DNA from: Lepidodermella squamata | Taxonomy: Eukaryota; Gastrotricha | Length of the DNA: 64,000 nt | Direction of reading: 5' to 3' | NCBI GenBank assembly: GCA_047495785.1 | Contig: JBLDXI010000034.1 | Location: 1,116,001 to 1,180,000 of the forward strand | In this document: piece by piece, positions 23,670-34,763 of the stretch | How positions within the stretch are numbered: position 1 is the stretch's first letter | How the letters are laid out: each line of letters begins with the position of its first letter | The notes under the pieces: model-generated | The model's database searches: none | Told to the model about the DNA's origin: nothing | What the model saw: only the letters and a program-made list of their open reading frames with translations | Translations under genes and position numbers: made by a program

Positions 23670-24221
23670 TTGCTTTCACCGTTTTTACAGTCGCATGGGT
23701 CATCGACAGAAAGCTGACCTCTCTTTATGCTTAGTTTCGCTAATTCTGTCTCATTTTCATTCCAGTTCAAATAAAGTGGGGCGTTTAAGTGAAGAGTAAT
23801 TGAACAGAGACTCCATAAAATAGCAAATAATGATAAGGGTTCCGGAACTAGTAGAAGAAACTGATAAGAAATATGTGGCATCACGATGAGGAAGACAGCG
23901 CGTAGTAGTGGCCGTCCTTACGCGAGAGACAATAAAGGAGAATATTGGATGCCTTCCTGCTGATTTGCCTTCATCCGGTGCTGCCAGGTAGCTGGACGAG
24001 CGAGGACTATGCAGCTGATGCTTCGCTGAAAAATTTCATTCAGAAGTAAATGCAGGTGTGTGACAATATATCAATGTTGTAGCCGAGATCCGTCAGAGCC
24101 AGATATTCATCGATTCTATGTGCAAATAAATCGAATTCACAAGCAACATTTCATACTATACCTTTGCCGAACAACGTTTTGCCCCTGAACCACTAACACG
24201 CACGATTCAACATGGCATCAC
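23670..24221. other. Intergenic DNA between LGIC3 and LGIC4
   Basis: No gene recognised. It contains the LGIC3 3' region and sequence upstream of LGIC4 that becomes similar to the other paralogues near 24180 (TGCCCCTGAA). Confidence 0.55.
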
Positions 24222-24267
24222 CGGAAATTAAACTGAAACATAGAGATGGTGAGATATCTGCTCTCGT
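24222..24267 (+). promoter_or_regulatory. Conserved upstream block of LGIC4
   Basis: GGAAATTAAA and GAGATATCT are retained, followed by a small insertion, 40-85 bp before the start codon. A splice-acceptor-like tract (TTTTCCCTTCAG) follows, 14 bp before the ATG at 24306. Confidence 0.45.
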
Positions 24268-24305
24268 CAGTGCTTTGTTTTCCCTTCAGGTTCTTGGTAG
24301 CAGTC

Positions 24306-27199
24306 ATGAATTGCGTCCTCATTTTCATGGTCTTTTATGTAGTCTCATCTACGAGCTGTTGGGACGTTTCGGATCTTCAATTGCCTCGCTTAGACAAACT
24401 GATCGCATTCTGGCCCATGGACGCATATTCCGGTCTTATTGGGTTCACAAGATCTAACAAAGAGCTTCATCCGCTGCCAACAAACAGCACAGCCACATTT
24501 CGCCGGAACAATGTTGCAAATACTGGTTACTACGTAACCAAAGACAAAAGAATCGCGAGTTATTTAGTACCGGTAATAACGAGTTCGTTCACGATATCTG
24601 TGCACTTTGATTACACGTTTGGCTCAGTTGTATTTGATGGCTTATTTAAGATGGTATTCGATGGCATTCATTTAAGAACAGGGCCAGATAGTTGGTATTT
24701 CGCCAAACAGGGCCCCTTGGCAGAGAAAAATGTAATGGATGGCCTAATGATGGCTGTCACCTACGACAATCCGTCTAACACGGCTTTTATCTATCGAATA
24801 AGTAACATAAACCACAAACTCTCAAGTAAAAATGTTACAATTCAAGATAAACTATACACTAATGGCACTTCGCGGGAACTACGGATTGGAGAAAGGCAAG
24901 AAAGAGTAGTTCAAGAGTATCAAGTATCCTGCGTTTCATTTTACAAAGTCGCCCTAACAGAGGCTGAGGTGAAAGCCTTGTTTCTCACGCCGTGCCGGAA
25001 CTCAGTCAAAGCTACGATAGGCGAAATCGATGGGATAGACATGACAGAGATCCCACGCCGGGAAAATCTCATCGGATTTTGGCCGCTTTCCTTTGATTCA
25101 AATCTACTCGGCTGGGACGGGGCTGGCAACGTCATCGTGCCTCGCCAACCCAGCTCATACAACACAAGGCGGATAAAATTTGAAGGACCCTATGCTCAAG
25201 GTAGCATTGCGCTGAACATAACGGTAAGGACAGTTAATCTAGCTGGTGGTTTGGTGGCTTACGACGACCTACCACGACCGCGATCTGGTTTCACGCTCGC
25301 ATTCTACATGAAATCTTCGGCATGCGGTTCGGAAGGGCACGGTGTTGCTACTATTCTCGGTTTCCTCAGTGTTTACTGTAATTCGAAACGTCCTCATATC
25401 ATGTTTGCTTCGATAAATAATAGAAAATCACTGACAGATTTTTATGCTGACAAATATCTGCACTATATTAATTATGAGCACATCGGAGATTGGACTTTTT
25501 TCGCCATCACTTCTGATGACCTTGAAACGAACTGCATGATACATTCACTTGCGGTCAACCACGCGCTCGAAATTACATCAGAGAAGAGTGAGTTTATTTA
25601 ATCGAAAATATACTCAACAATAACCTATACTTCAAAGAAGGAGGGAGGAATATCAGCTTGTTAGCTAATATTTGCTAACAAGCTTGTCGTCCGTCTAAAT
25701 CTAATTATCCATTTGCTCTATTTCAGACCAATTAAGCTTCCTCTTTTAGTAAGCATTATTATTTTTCGGTAGTTACTTGCATAATCTTCGGCGAGAAGTC
25801 AATTAATGCCAGTTTGACTGACCAACTTTCGATGGAAATAGGCATCGGTTACGAGAACGGTGAAACGGCGATGAAAAGTGAAGCCATGCAATTGGCTTGT
25901 TTCTACTTCTACAATGCTGCCCTGAGCCCTCAAGAAGTTTTCAACTTGAGCAACGCGTGTGGCCGAGTTGTCTCACAGCGCTTAATCTTCACGAGTGGCA
26001 ACTCTATCGCAGAGCAGATGGTACCAATCTTTGGAACCCCGCAATTCGACTACATCGACAACATGACAGCGATTCAGAGAAGATGTGGGCATTTCAACGC
26101 TTCAGTCTACGCACCTCGAAATTTCGAAAACTTGTCAAATTACGATGCTCCTCTCAAGGTACAAGTTGGCTTTCAAGTAACGGGATTGAATGAAATAGAC
26201 ACAGTTAACGAAATAATAACTGTAAAAGCTCTGATGGTTCTATATTGGCGAGTAAACACGTGCCCGTGGCTTTCCTCGCCCGCTCTCCCAACCGGTAGAA
26301 ACTTCGAGACCGTCTACGTCGACAATTCAAATAATCTTTGGCTACCAAAGATCCGCTTTCTATCCGCAGCAAACTCGAACCTACAAATGCGAAACATGAT
26401 CATAAATGACGATTACTTGATGATGATGTCTTCGAAGGTGCCTACAGTTAACCGAACATTCGACTTTTATTGGCGAAAAGAAGGCTTATTCGAGGCAAGC
26501 TGCGAGCTATCCCTACAGTTGTTTCCATTCGACACCCAAAACTGTAGTTTCGAATTTTCCCTTGAGCGCGACATCGACATTGTGCGAGTTGATGAGAAAT
26601 CTCTCCTTTTCGACTTTAAGCGTCCTCATTCTGGAGGCAGCTGGGCCACAATTTTCACAGAGAATTCTACCGGTCAAGTTTTCTATAGAGGCTTCTTCGT
26701 TTCAACATTCAAATTCACGGTCGTATTACGAAGGAATCCTTGGTATTACGTAAAGAATTTCGCTATTCCATCATCTACCCTCGCATCGCTGAATTTGTTC
26801 TTATTCATGATGCCGCCAGATGCACCAGACCGTGCTGCATTTTCCGTTACCGTCCTTCTAACCATGGCAGTTATGCAGAGCGCGATTTTGAACGAAGTTC
26901 CGAAAAAGCCTTATGACACTCTTCTCGGCAAGCTGGTTCACGGTCTGACTTGGTTTTGCATAGCAGCAACTATTTACAGCCTCGGAATTTTATGGATTGC
27001 TGCATCCTACCACGATCCGAATGCCTCAACCAGGCCTCAGAAGCGATTTCTTAATGCGAGAATCGGTATGGTTCGTCTTATCGACTTCTTCTTTCTTTTA
27101 TGCGCTATTCTGGTATTCTTTCTTGTTCATATTTTTCTTGTCCGTCATAAGGATATAGACCACGATTTTGTGATAAGATCATTCAATATTGCCGCCTGA
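24306..27199 (+). CDS. LGIC4: LamG-LamG-Cys-loop channel subunit
   Basis: Two exons, 24306-25587 and 25773-27199; 902 aa. The acceptor GGTAG at 25772 was chosen because an in-frame stop lies further upstream and because it restores an alignment of equal length with LGIC1 (..EKSINASLTDQLSMEIG). Signal peptide MNCVLIFMVFYVVSSTSC. Two LamG-like domains precede the channel, with the Cys-loop CELSLQLFPFDTQNC and four helices; M2 starts PDRAAFSVTVLL. It is the most diverged intact copy. An AATAAA lies at 27348. I expect a plasma-membrane subunit that assembles as a pentamer. The ligand is unknown. Confidence 0.9.
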
Positions 27200-27396
27200 A
27201 ACCTGGAATTGTTTACGATCTTGCGAATCCAAAGACATCATCCACATGGTTAACATTTTGGAATGAATTAATTGGAGCTGAGTTTAATCTGTTGCTCTGC
27301 TGGGCTTAATCTCTAAAAGCCTCTCTTACAATATTCAATGTATTTTGAATAAAGTTTGATGTAGCAAAAATGTCTTGTTATAGATGAAGCCACTTT

Positions 27397-29007
27397 CTAA
27401 TTCTCATTCATTAATTCGAGATCGAGATTCAATAAATAATAATTGATTTTAGGATTGTTACTTCGTCCTATTATCTCGCCATTTCTTCCTTCGAATCGCG
27501 TTCCCAAATGCTTCCAGTCGTATTCAAAATCTTGAAGCTTGAAATTGGCACTTCGCGCGGAACCACATGGTTTTAGAAGTAACTGGGCATGGGATCTGAA
27601 CCATTTGTTGACAGCCCACTTCTCCCCGGAAAGAACAGGACAAGCTGCATGCATTGTTCTGACATCTGACGAACCATTTTTACGCAAATTATACCAAAAC
27701 AATGCTCCTCTAGCTTCGGGTGGAACTGATAGGTTGAGTTTTGTTAAAATTGTGTTCCCACCTGCAGATGGGCTGGAGAGGTAGATCAATCTGTAAAAAA
27801 CACAGGAAAATTCAAATAATTAGTAGAAAAATCGGCTGAAATTACAGAGTTGCGATTCGGTCGCCTCTTTCTTCATCGTAATGATTATCAGCAAAGTAGT
27901 CCCAATGAGGCAGATAGTGACCACCAGCTGTGTAGTGAGCGACTTGGTACCTCTCAGAGTCAGGATTATGAGCAGCTAGGCCGAGAATAGCCTCAACTCT
28001 ATCGGTAAAACTTTCGACTCTGTCAGACTCTAGCCAAGCAATTTTCGACATCCTCACATGATTCATTTTCTACTTGTGGAAATCATATAGTAAAATCCCA
28101 AAAAATCAGACAATTGCCTCACCTCATTGGGATTTGTAAAAAGAACTGAATCTTTAAATTGGTCCTGCACTTGATCTTTGAATGATCGAACATCATTCTC
28201 AGTCAGCAAGTCATGGAAGAAAACGATAAGAGGATCGAAATTCAAAACTTCCTCCTTAACAGGCGCCAAGACTAGCAGAGGATGCCGATTCCGATCATTG
28301 TAACGACAGAAGAATCGTGGGTCTTGCGAAAGCCTTTGCGCAGCTCTTCTCGCGTTTTCTAAAAATGAATTGAAATGATTTAACGGAATTGATTTTGATA
28401 CCTTACTTTTCCAGCAAAGCCTATAGCTTCGGATTGTGGCAAGCTTCTTTCGGCCTTCCAAATTCCGTTTCTTCGAATCACTGGCGAGATCTTCGACGAC
28501 CTCTGCCATGATTTCATCAGTGTAGTCCCGATCAGCCCTGTCATAAGCCGTCGCCCATTGCGATCGCTTCGACCCGCCAAGATTCCGCCAGGCTAAAACT
28601 TCCTCGCAAATATCAAGCGCGACTGAGTAGTTCTTCATCTGAAAGGCGGCCTCTTGCTGTTGAAATAGTATGTCTGTCACATCGTCAATCTCTAGGCAGT
28701 GTTTGTATTCGAGGGAATCGACTTGCTCGTAAAATTTGATGGTCAAGCTGAAAATTCGGAAAGCTGCGTCGTAGTCTTGTTTTTCGAGAAGTGCCAAGCC
28801 TTCGTCGTACATTTCTTGCTCTGTGAAACCGGTCGCATTGATTGGGCAGCCTTTTTCGTTGAAAATTCTCTTCTGTTGCCCGAAAATGTTTTCGTAGAAG
28901 CCTCTTCCGATTCCAGCTCCATTTCGGTCGGAAATCAGGCGTAAAACTGAACCGCAAACGAAGGCGAAGAACACCTTCTTCGCCCATTCAACTGCTGGTG
29001 ATGACAT
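27397..29007 (-). CDS. P4HA: Prolyl 4-hydroxylase alpha subunit
   Basis: Four exons on the minus strand: 29007-28407, 28358-28123, 28069-27846 and 27790-27397; 484 aa. The start is the ATG at 29007; further upstream only a GTG is in frame. A hydrophobic N-terminus suggests entry into the ER. A helical, TPR-like peptide-binding region (residues ~50-190) precedes the double-stranded beta-helix dioxygenase domain. Iron ligands H334 and D336 (PHWD) and H401 are present, with the 2-oxoglutarate lysine K411 in GEKW. This enzyme class hydroxylates proline in collagen-like chains in the ER, usually with protein disulfide isomerase as partner. The first intron is 48 bp, a multiple of three with no stop. 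Confidence 0.93.
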
Positions 29008-29261
29008 AAAACGAAATCTCTGAATGCAGTGGGTAAATCTATTCACAGTGGTCTGTTGAGGTCAATAGAATCGATGGTGCATTGAACTTAAGACGCTTCA
29101 TAAATAAATCATTGAAATCTCTTTCCCGCGCGAGCGAGAGAGTAAAGAAAAACAACCAGGAGATATAAAATTCACGGCCTTGAGTAAACAATCCAACAGT
29201 ACTGAAAAATTATTAATTCATTTATTAAGATTTGTTTTCGGATGACCATTTTTCCAATATG

Positions 29262-30303
29262 TTACATATCATTTGGCGTGAAGTCGATTTCAGGTCTTAG
29301 TCCGCAGGGTTTGTTTAGCGTTTGGCCCTCAACTCGGTATCGCTTGCTCACAGCCCATTTTTCGCCCCTCAACACTGGACAGGATGTATATTGCACTCGC
29401 CTATCGGTGGTTGTATTGCGGTGGTTGTTGTACCAAAAAACGGCTCCGCGAGCTTCAGGCGTCACGATTATGCCCAGTTTTGTGAAAACTGTATGGCCAC
29501 CATTTGGAACATTGGAGAGATAAATAACTCTAAATTGAAAAATATGAAAAAATCAATAGTCAAAATTTAAAATGGAAACTATTTTTTGTATGAATTTTTA
29601 TAAATTTATGAATATCTCAAATCTCAACTAAGTATTTAAATTGAAATGTTAGCAACACTCATTTAGCAACCACAATTTCATAGATTTCCGATTTTTAAGG
29701 ATTGAAAAGCTTACATTGTTGCAAGTCGTTCGTTTAATTCGGTTGATTTCGAATTGTTCACAATCCCCGTTATGTGACCACCAGGTGAGTAATAGGCCAG
29801 CTGGTACTTGTCAGCATTCGGTTCGAATCCATTCATTCCAGTGATAGCTTCAAGCCGTGAGGTCAACTGAGGGAACAAGACCGAATCCATCCAACCAATT
29901 TTATTGTTCCTCCGAGCAACCTATAAGAAAACATAAAAATTATAGGAAAATCACGACTTTTCATCAAAATTACCTCTGAGCTTTGATTTGGCGCTGGATT
30001 AAGACGTTCCCTGCCGAGAGCTTTCAGCACGGCTACATCCAATTTCGAAACTAGATCATGAAAGAATATGACGACAGGGTCGTAGCTCAAAATCTCCTCT
30101 TTGAGCGGTGAGATAAGGAATAGAGGATTCCTATTTCGATTGTTAAACCGGCAAATAGCTTTCGGACTCCTGGCCAGCCGTTGCATAGACTCCAACGCTG
30201 ATTCTTCGCTGCATTCAAATACGTCTATAGTTGCCTCAAGAAAGCTTAAGAAAGTGCTAGAAATTACTAGCAAGTAATGCCAGTCTACAAATTTAACTCT
30301 CAT
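29262..30303 (-). CDS. P4H-like protein lacking iron ligands (pseudoenzyme)
   Basis: Three exons: 30303-29974, 29920-29715 and 29529-29262; 267 aa. A signal-like N-terminus (WHYLLVISSTFLSFLEA) leads directly into the dioxygenase domain, so the helical peptide-binding half of the alpha subunit is absent. Alignment with the neighbour is easy (EEILSYDPVVIFFHDL, YYSPGGH, TPEARGAVFWYN, CPVLRGEKW). The iron-binding H-x-D is I163-V-N165 and the distal histidine is Y226. The oxoglutarate lysine (K236) remains. The frame is fully open, so the gene looks maintained but catalytically dead. A binding or regulatory role is a guess. A minus-strand AATAAA lies near 29220. Confidence 0.8.
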
Positions 30304-30820
30304 TTTCGCAACAGATGTGTAATTTGGAAGTCCAAGACAGTAGTTGTCGTAGTTATAGAAGCGGTATATTACATATCCTGTGATATACTGGTAAATAAAC
30401 GCACAAGAAAGTGCGTGGGCAAATTATCAAATGAAAAAGGGTATAATGTTGGGTATTAAAGACTTAGAAAACAGCCGTTTATCTTTACACACGGTCGAGT
30501 TGCGTGTGAGTACCGCGGATATTGTGTTTAGTACTTCAGCTGCCGGTTGGCAAGTGCGTGTGGGATTAGCAGGTGATACAACATACTAACGGGCACCTAC
30601 GCATTACTCATGTGCAAAAAGAATACGATTTCCCTGAAACGCAAAGGGCGCAAAAATTTAAATTTCGAAATCGGGAAAATTATCTACAAATAAAAATATC
30701 CGGACAAAGTAGACTTTGCACTTAGGACAAAGCAAAGCCAGATAAAGAAAGCGGCACTTTTCTGGTCCAAAGATAAAACAACCCTGCAACAGAAAATTAG
30801 AACAATTCGCAACTCGTGTA
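30304..30820. other. Intergenic DNA between P4H-like and first tetraspanin
   Basis: A divergent intergenic region with the 5' ends of two genes. No gene or clear element seen. Confidence 0.5.
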
Positions 30821-32503
30821 ATGATGTCTTCTCCCCTTAAAAATTTTGAAGTGGACGCGCCAAAAGATTCCGAGCAACTGGCGTTTTTCAAAAATGTGGT
30901 TTGGCTTGTGGGACTGATATTAACCTTGATCATCGGAGCGGTCAACCTTCTGGCAGGAATATTCGGTCTGAAACTTATTGCCGTAATACTAATGCTCTTA
31001 CTTTGGACGTTTCATTCCAGCGATCTACTTGTTTTCGACTGACTTTGAGCCGATTAAGATGTTTTCAATGACGTACTTCCTATCGAACAAATTAACTTAC
31101 CATTTGTTAGCCGGTATAATGCTGACTATCTCCTGCTTGGGCGTTGTAGCTTTTTCGTTTGTTCCGATTGTTACATTACCACGTTTTCGTGGATCAAAGG
31201 CTAGGGCTATCGTTGGAACTGCATACTACACGTTGACGATTTTTCTTGCAACGCAATACTTCGTATATGGGTTGATGGGCCTGCTAATGGGCGGCACTTT
31301 ACCCCTCGAACATACCCTAAATGAAGAAGCGTCCGGGCAATACGGTTCAAATGGTTCATACCCCCTGTTGTTAGCGTACGGAAATGAAAACTACGGTTGC
31401 TGCGGGGTTTACGACCTCCCAAATGGCTGCGATCAGGATTACCCAGGGGCGGGAAATGGTTCTTGCAAAATTGGCAGTTTAGCGTGTTCAAAAGGCTGCT
31501 TGAGAGCAATTTACTCGAATGATGTTGAAAAGTTCCAGCTTCCGGTTCGCGTCTCGCTTTTCGTCCTTACTGCAACTTCGGTTGGCATAGTCGGATGGGG
31601 CTATTACTCTTACAAGGATGCAAAGCTGCTGAAATTAGCAACCGCCTTTCTCGGTGTGGTGAGTCAGCAAACTTACAGAAAAATAATCGTATTTTACTCG
31701 TATTTCTCGTTTCTGTCCGAAGCTTTCTGGATTTGTCAATACATGCGTTGGTTCCGCCTTAATATGCGGTGGTTTCGGCATATTCGCACAATATGCACCA
31801 GTTTTCGTTGATGTCAACCTATCGAAACTGAACGTTATTGGCTTAGTGCTGATATTATTCGGCATATTCACCATGTCTTACAATTTCGCCAGTCTTACTC
31901 AATTTTACTACGAAGAAAATGACGCTACTACGAGGAAAATTAAAATCGTCCGATACGCAGTAAGAATTTCATTCTAATAAGTATTCCCTTACTCACATTC
32001 CTTGAAGAGACTCGGACTAGCCAGCGTTGGCGTTCTGCCAATGCTCTCAGGCGCGATCTATGTATCCTCCAATCTAAATAAATCAACCCTGGAGGCTGCT
32101 TTGAATTCCGAGCTTGATCATTATCTACCGTTTGGCAGTTTGCTGCGAACTGCCAATCGTCGCTACGGATGCTGTGGTATCATCGGCAGTCAAGATGGGA
32201 TATGCACCCGCGACTTCCCAGGGGTGAATTGTACCTTGGGCAGTGCTAACTGCTCCACCGGCTGCTTGGATGATATGTGGTCGGGTCAGTTTTCGCATTA
32301 CCAGGGCCTTTTGATCGGCACTTGCATGGGGCTGTTCTTCTCTTTGGTATTTGAATCTACGTGGATTTACATGTGATTGCTTATCACAGTTTTTGTTTCA
32401 GTTTTGGATGATTGTCTTCATTCTGGTGTGCCCAATAGTGAAGCGGAAGTGTTGCAATAAGAAAAAGCCATATGAAACTTTGAAAGACGACGGGCAAAGC
32501 TAA
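30821..32503 (+). CDS. Double tetraspanin 1
   Basis: Five exons: 30821-30965, 31021-31658, 31723-31959, 32008-32346 and 32402-32503; 486 aa. Two tetraspanin-like modules are joined head to tail, eight membrane helices in all. Each has a large extracellular loop with a CCG motif and further cysteines: YGCCGVYDLPNGCDQDYPG...C...C..GC, and YGCCGIIGSQDGICTRDFPG...C...C..GC. The tail is lysine/cysteine-rich (KRKCCNKKK). Ordinary tetraspanins are about 220-300 aa with one such module. They organise membrane protein clusters. All junction phases are consistent and intron positions are shared with the next two genes. Polyadenylation signal at 32607. Confidence 0.88.
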
Positions 32504-32842
32504 ATTCCGATATTGTTCGAGCCAAAAAATATTCTATGGACATTAAGTCTGTGATTGCTCAACCCTGATGATCCCTATTGCTTTGTTTCGTTTTTTTCGC
32601 TATCAAAATAAATTCAATCAATTGTTTTACATTGTTAGCCATAAAACGCTAAGAACACTGTAATAGTTGCTTTTTGAGAGAACGAGGTTATTCATTATAA
32701 ACGGTATTATTCAGATACATTGAGGTGATTAATGAGGTGATTACACTAGATAAGACAAAAGTTCTCCACGGTTGCGACTTTTTTAGATAAGACAGCTACT
32801 TGCTATAGGAAACATTCATTCATAGCATAAATAGCTTCGAAA

Positions 32843-34490
32843 ATGTCATCACTTGAACGATTTGACGTAGACGTTCCCGCTGATTCTACTAAAATGTCGA
32901 ACCTCAAAAACGTAATTTGGCTCATCGGATTGGTATTTTCAATTATTTTTGGCCTGACCAATCTATTAACCGGAATATTCGGTCTGTAACTTCGTGAAAA
33001 CATGATTCGATGTATAAATTCAGCTTTCAGCTTTGTACTTGCATGGCAACGATTTCCAATCGATTAAGCAGTTTTCGATCACCTATTTTGAATCGAATGA
33101 GCTTACCTTTCGATTGTTCAATGGCATCATGCTGACTATCTCGATTTTCGCTGTCCTTACTTCTTGCCTATTACCAATCATGACTTTGTCCCACTTTCGA
33201 GATACAAAAATAAGATTTTACGGTGGAATCGTTTTCTACATGATGATGATTTTCCTCGCGTCGCAATATTTCGTCTTTGGCCTGACTGGTGTAATTATGG
33301 GAGGCACCTTACCTCTCGAGCATACCCTAAATGAAGAAGCTTCGGGCCAGTATGGTAATAACGGCAATTATTCTCTCTTGTTAGCATACGGTAACGAGAA
33401 ATTCGATTGCTGTGGGGTATACGACCTAGCTAAAGGCTGTGATCAGGATTATCCAGGGGTGGGCAATGAGTCCTGCAAAACAGGCAGTATGGCCTGCTCG
33501 AAAGGCTGTTTGAAGGCTATCTACTCCAATGTGGTAGTTCACTTCCAGAGCCCAGTCTATATGACCCTCTTCTTACTTGTCGGGAGTTCGATTGCAATCA
33601 TAGTCTGGGCGAGTTATTTCTATAAAGACGTGAAGCTGCTAAAATATGGCGGCTCCTTTCTCGGGGTGGTAAGTTACAACATTTTGACAGAATCTTAACT
33701 GAACATATTGTTCGCAGTTTTCGGGTATTGTAAACACTGCGGTTGGAACTGCCTTAATCGTAGGGGAATTCGGTATTTTCGCCCAATACGCTCCTGTCTA
33801 TGTCGAGGTCAATTTGTCGAAATTGAATACTATTGGAATTTCCCTGATTTTATTCGGAATTCTAAGCATACCATACAACCTCGCTACAGCTGCAATGTTT
33901 TACTACACTGGCGATGAGAGGAAACAAAAATTAATCCGATATCTGGTTTGATAATCACATTTTCCAACTTTTCTAATGAAAAATTCTTTTCAAAGAGAAT
34001 TGGTCTCGCTTTAGTAGGGTCTCTGCCAGTTTTCGTCGGTGCGATGTACATTTTCGTTGACGTGAGTGAATTGTCCCTGAATGACGCCCTAACAGCTGAG
34101 CTTGATCGCCCGATGCCTCTTGGAAGCTTGCTGCGAACCGCAAATCGACGTTTCGGATGTTGTGGCATCTACACCCGGGAGGATGGGATATGCACACGGG
34201 ACTATCCTGGAGTAAACTGCACATCAGGCAGCGCGAATTGCTTCACAGGTTGCCTGGACGACATGTGGTCACACCAGTTTTCGAATTACCAGGGTATTGT
34301 AATCGGAACTTTCATGGGCCTCTTCTCTTCTTTGGTAAATTTTCGAGTAGAATCTTGGACAGATTAAATTTTCTTTTTTTCTCAGTTTTTCATGGTCTTC
34401 TTTATCATCGGTATTCCGATTATCAAGAAGCGATGCTGCACTAAGAAGCCGCCATACGGGTCCTTGAATGACGACGAACAGAATGAATAA
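32843..34490 (+). CDS. Double tetraspanin 2
   Basis: Five exons: 32843-32981, 33031-33668, 33718-33945, 33996-34334 and 34386-34490. This is the closest paralogue of tetraspanin 1, with exons of equal or nearly equal length (638 and 339 nt are identical in size). Module 1 has FDCCGVYDLAKGCDQDYPG and module 2 FGCCGIYTREDGICTRDYPG, each followed by the paired cysteines that close the large loop. N-terminus MSSLERFDVDVPADSTKMS, cytoplasmic. The stop codon overlaps an AATAAA. Tandem duplication with the preceding gene is evident. Confidence 0.88.
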
Positions 34491-34763
34491 AAATATGTTG
34501 AAGATTATGATGAAATAAACTGGAACGCGTGTTTGACAGCCATTATCTCAGATATAGACGATTTTCGACTATGAAACTCGATTGGGTTTTTCTCCCTTCG
34601 TTTATCTGTAGCAAGTTTTTTTGTGACGTACTCAACGAGGTCCCTTATAAGCAGATAAGGTCTGCCAATTCGGAAATGCAGATAAGATACGCCTCTGCTG
34701 CTATCTCTCCGCAAATGTTAAGGCCAACAGGACCCATAGCTTCTTGAGGTATTTGTTCAAGCC

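Noticed and set aside
29007-29046. Upstream start for the P4H gene at 29046
   Set aside because: The codon there is GTG. The first in-frame ATG is at 29007 and is followed by a hydrophobic N-terminus.
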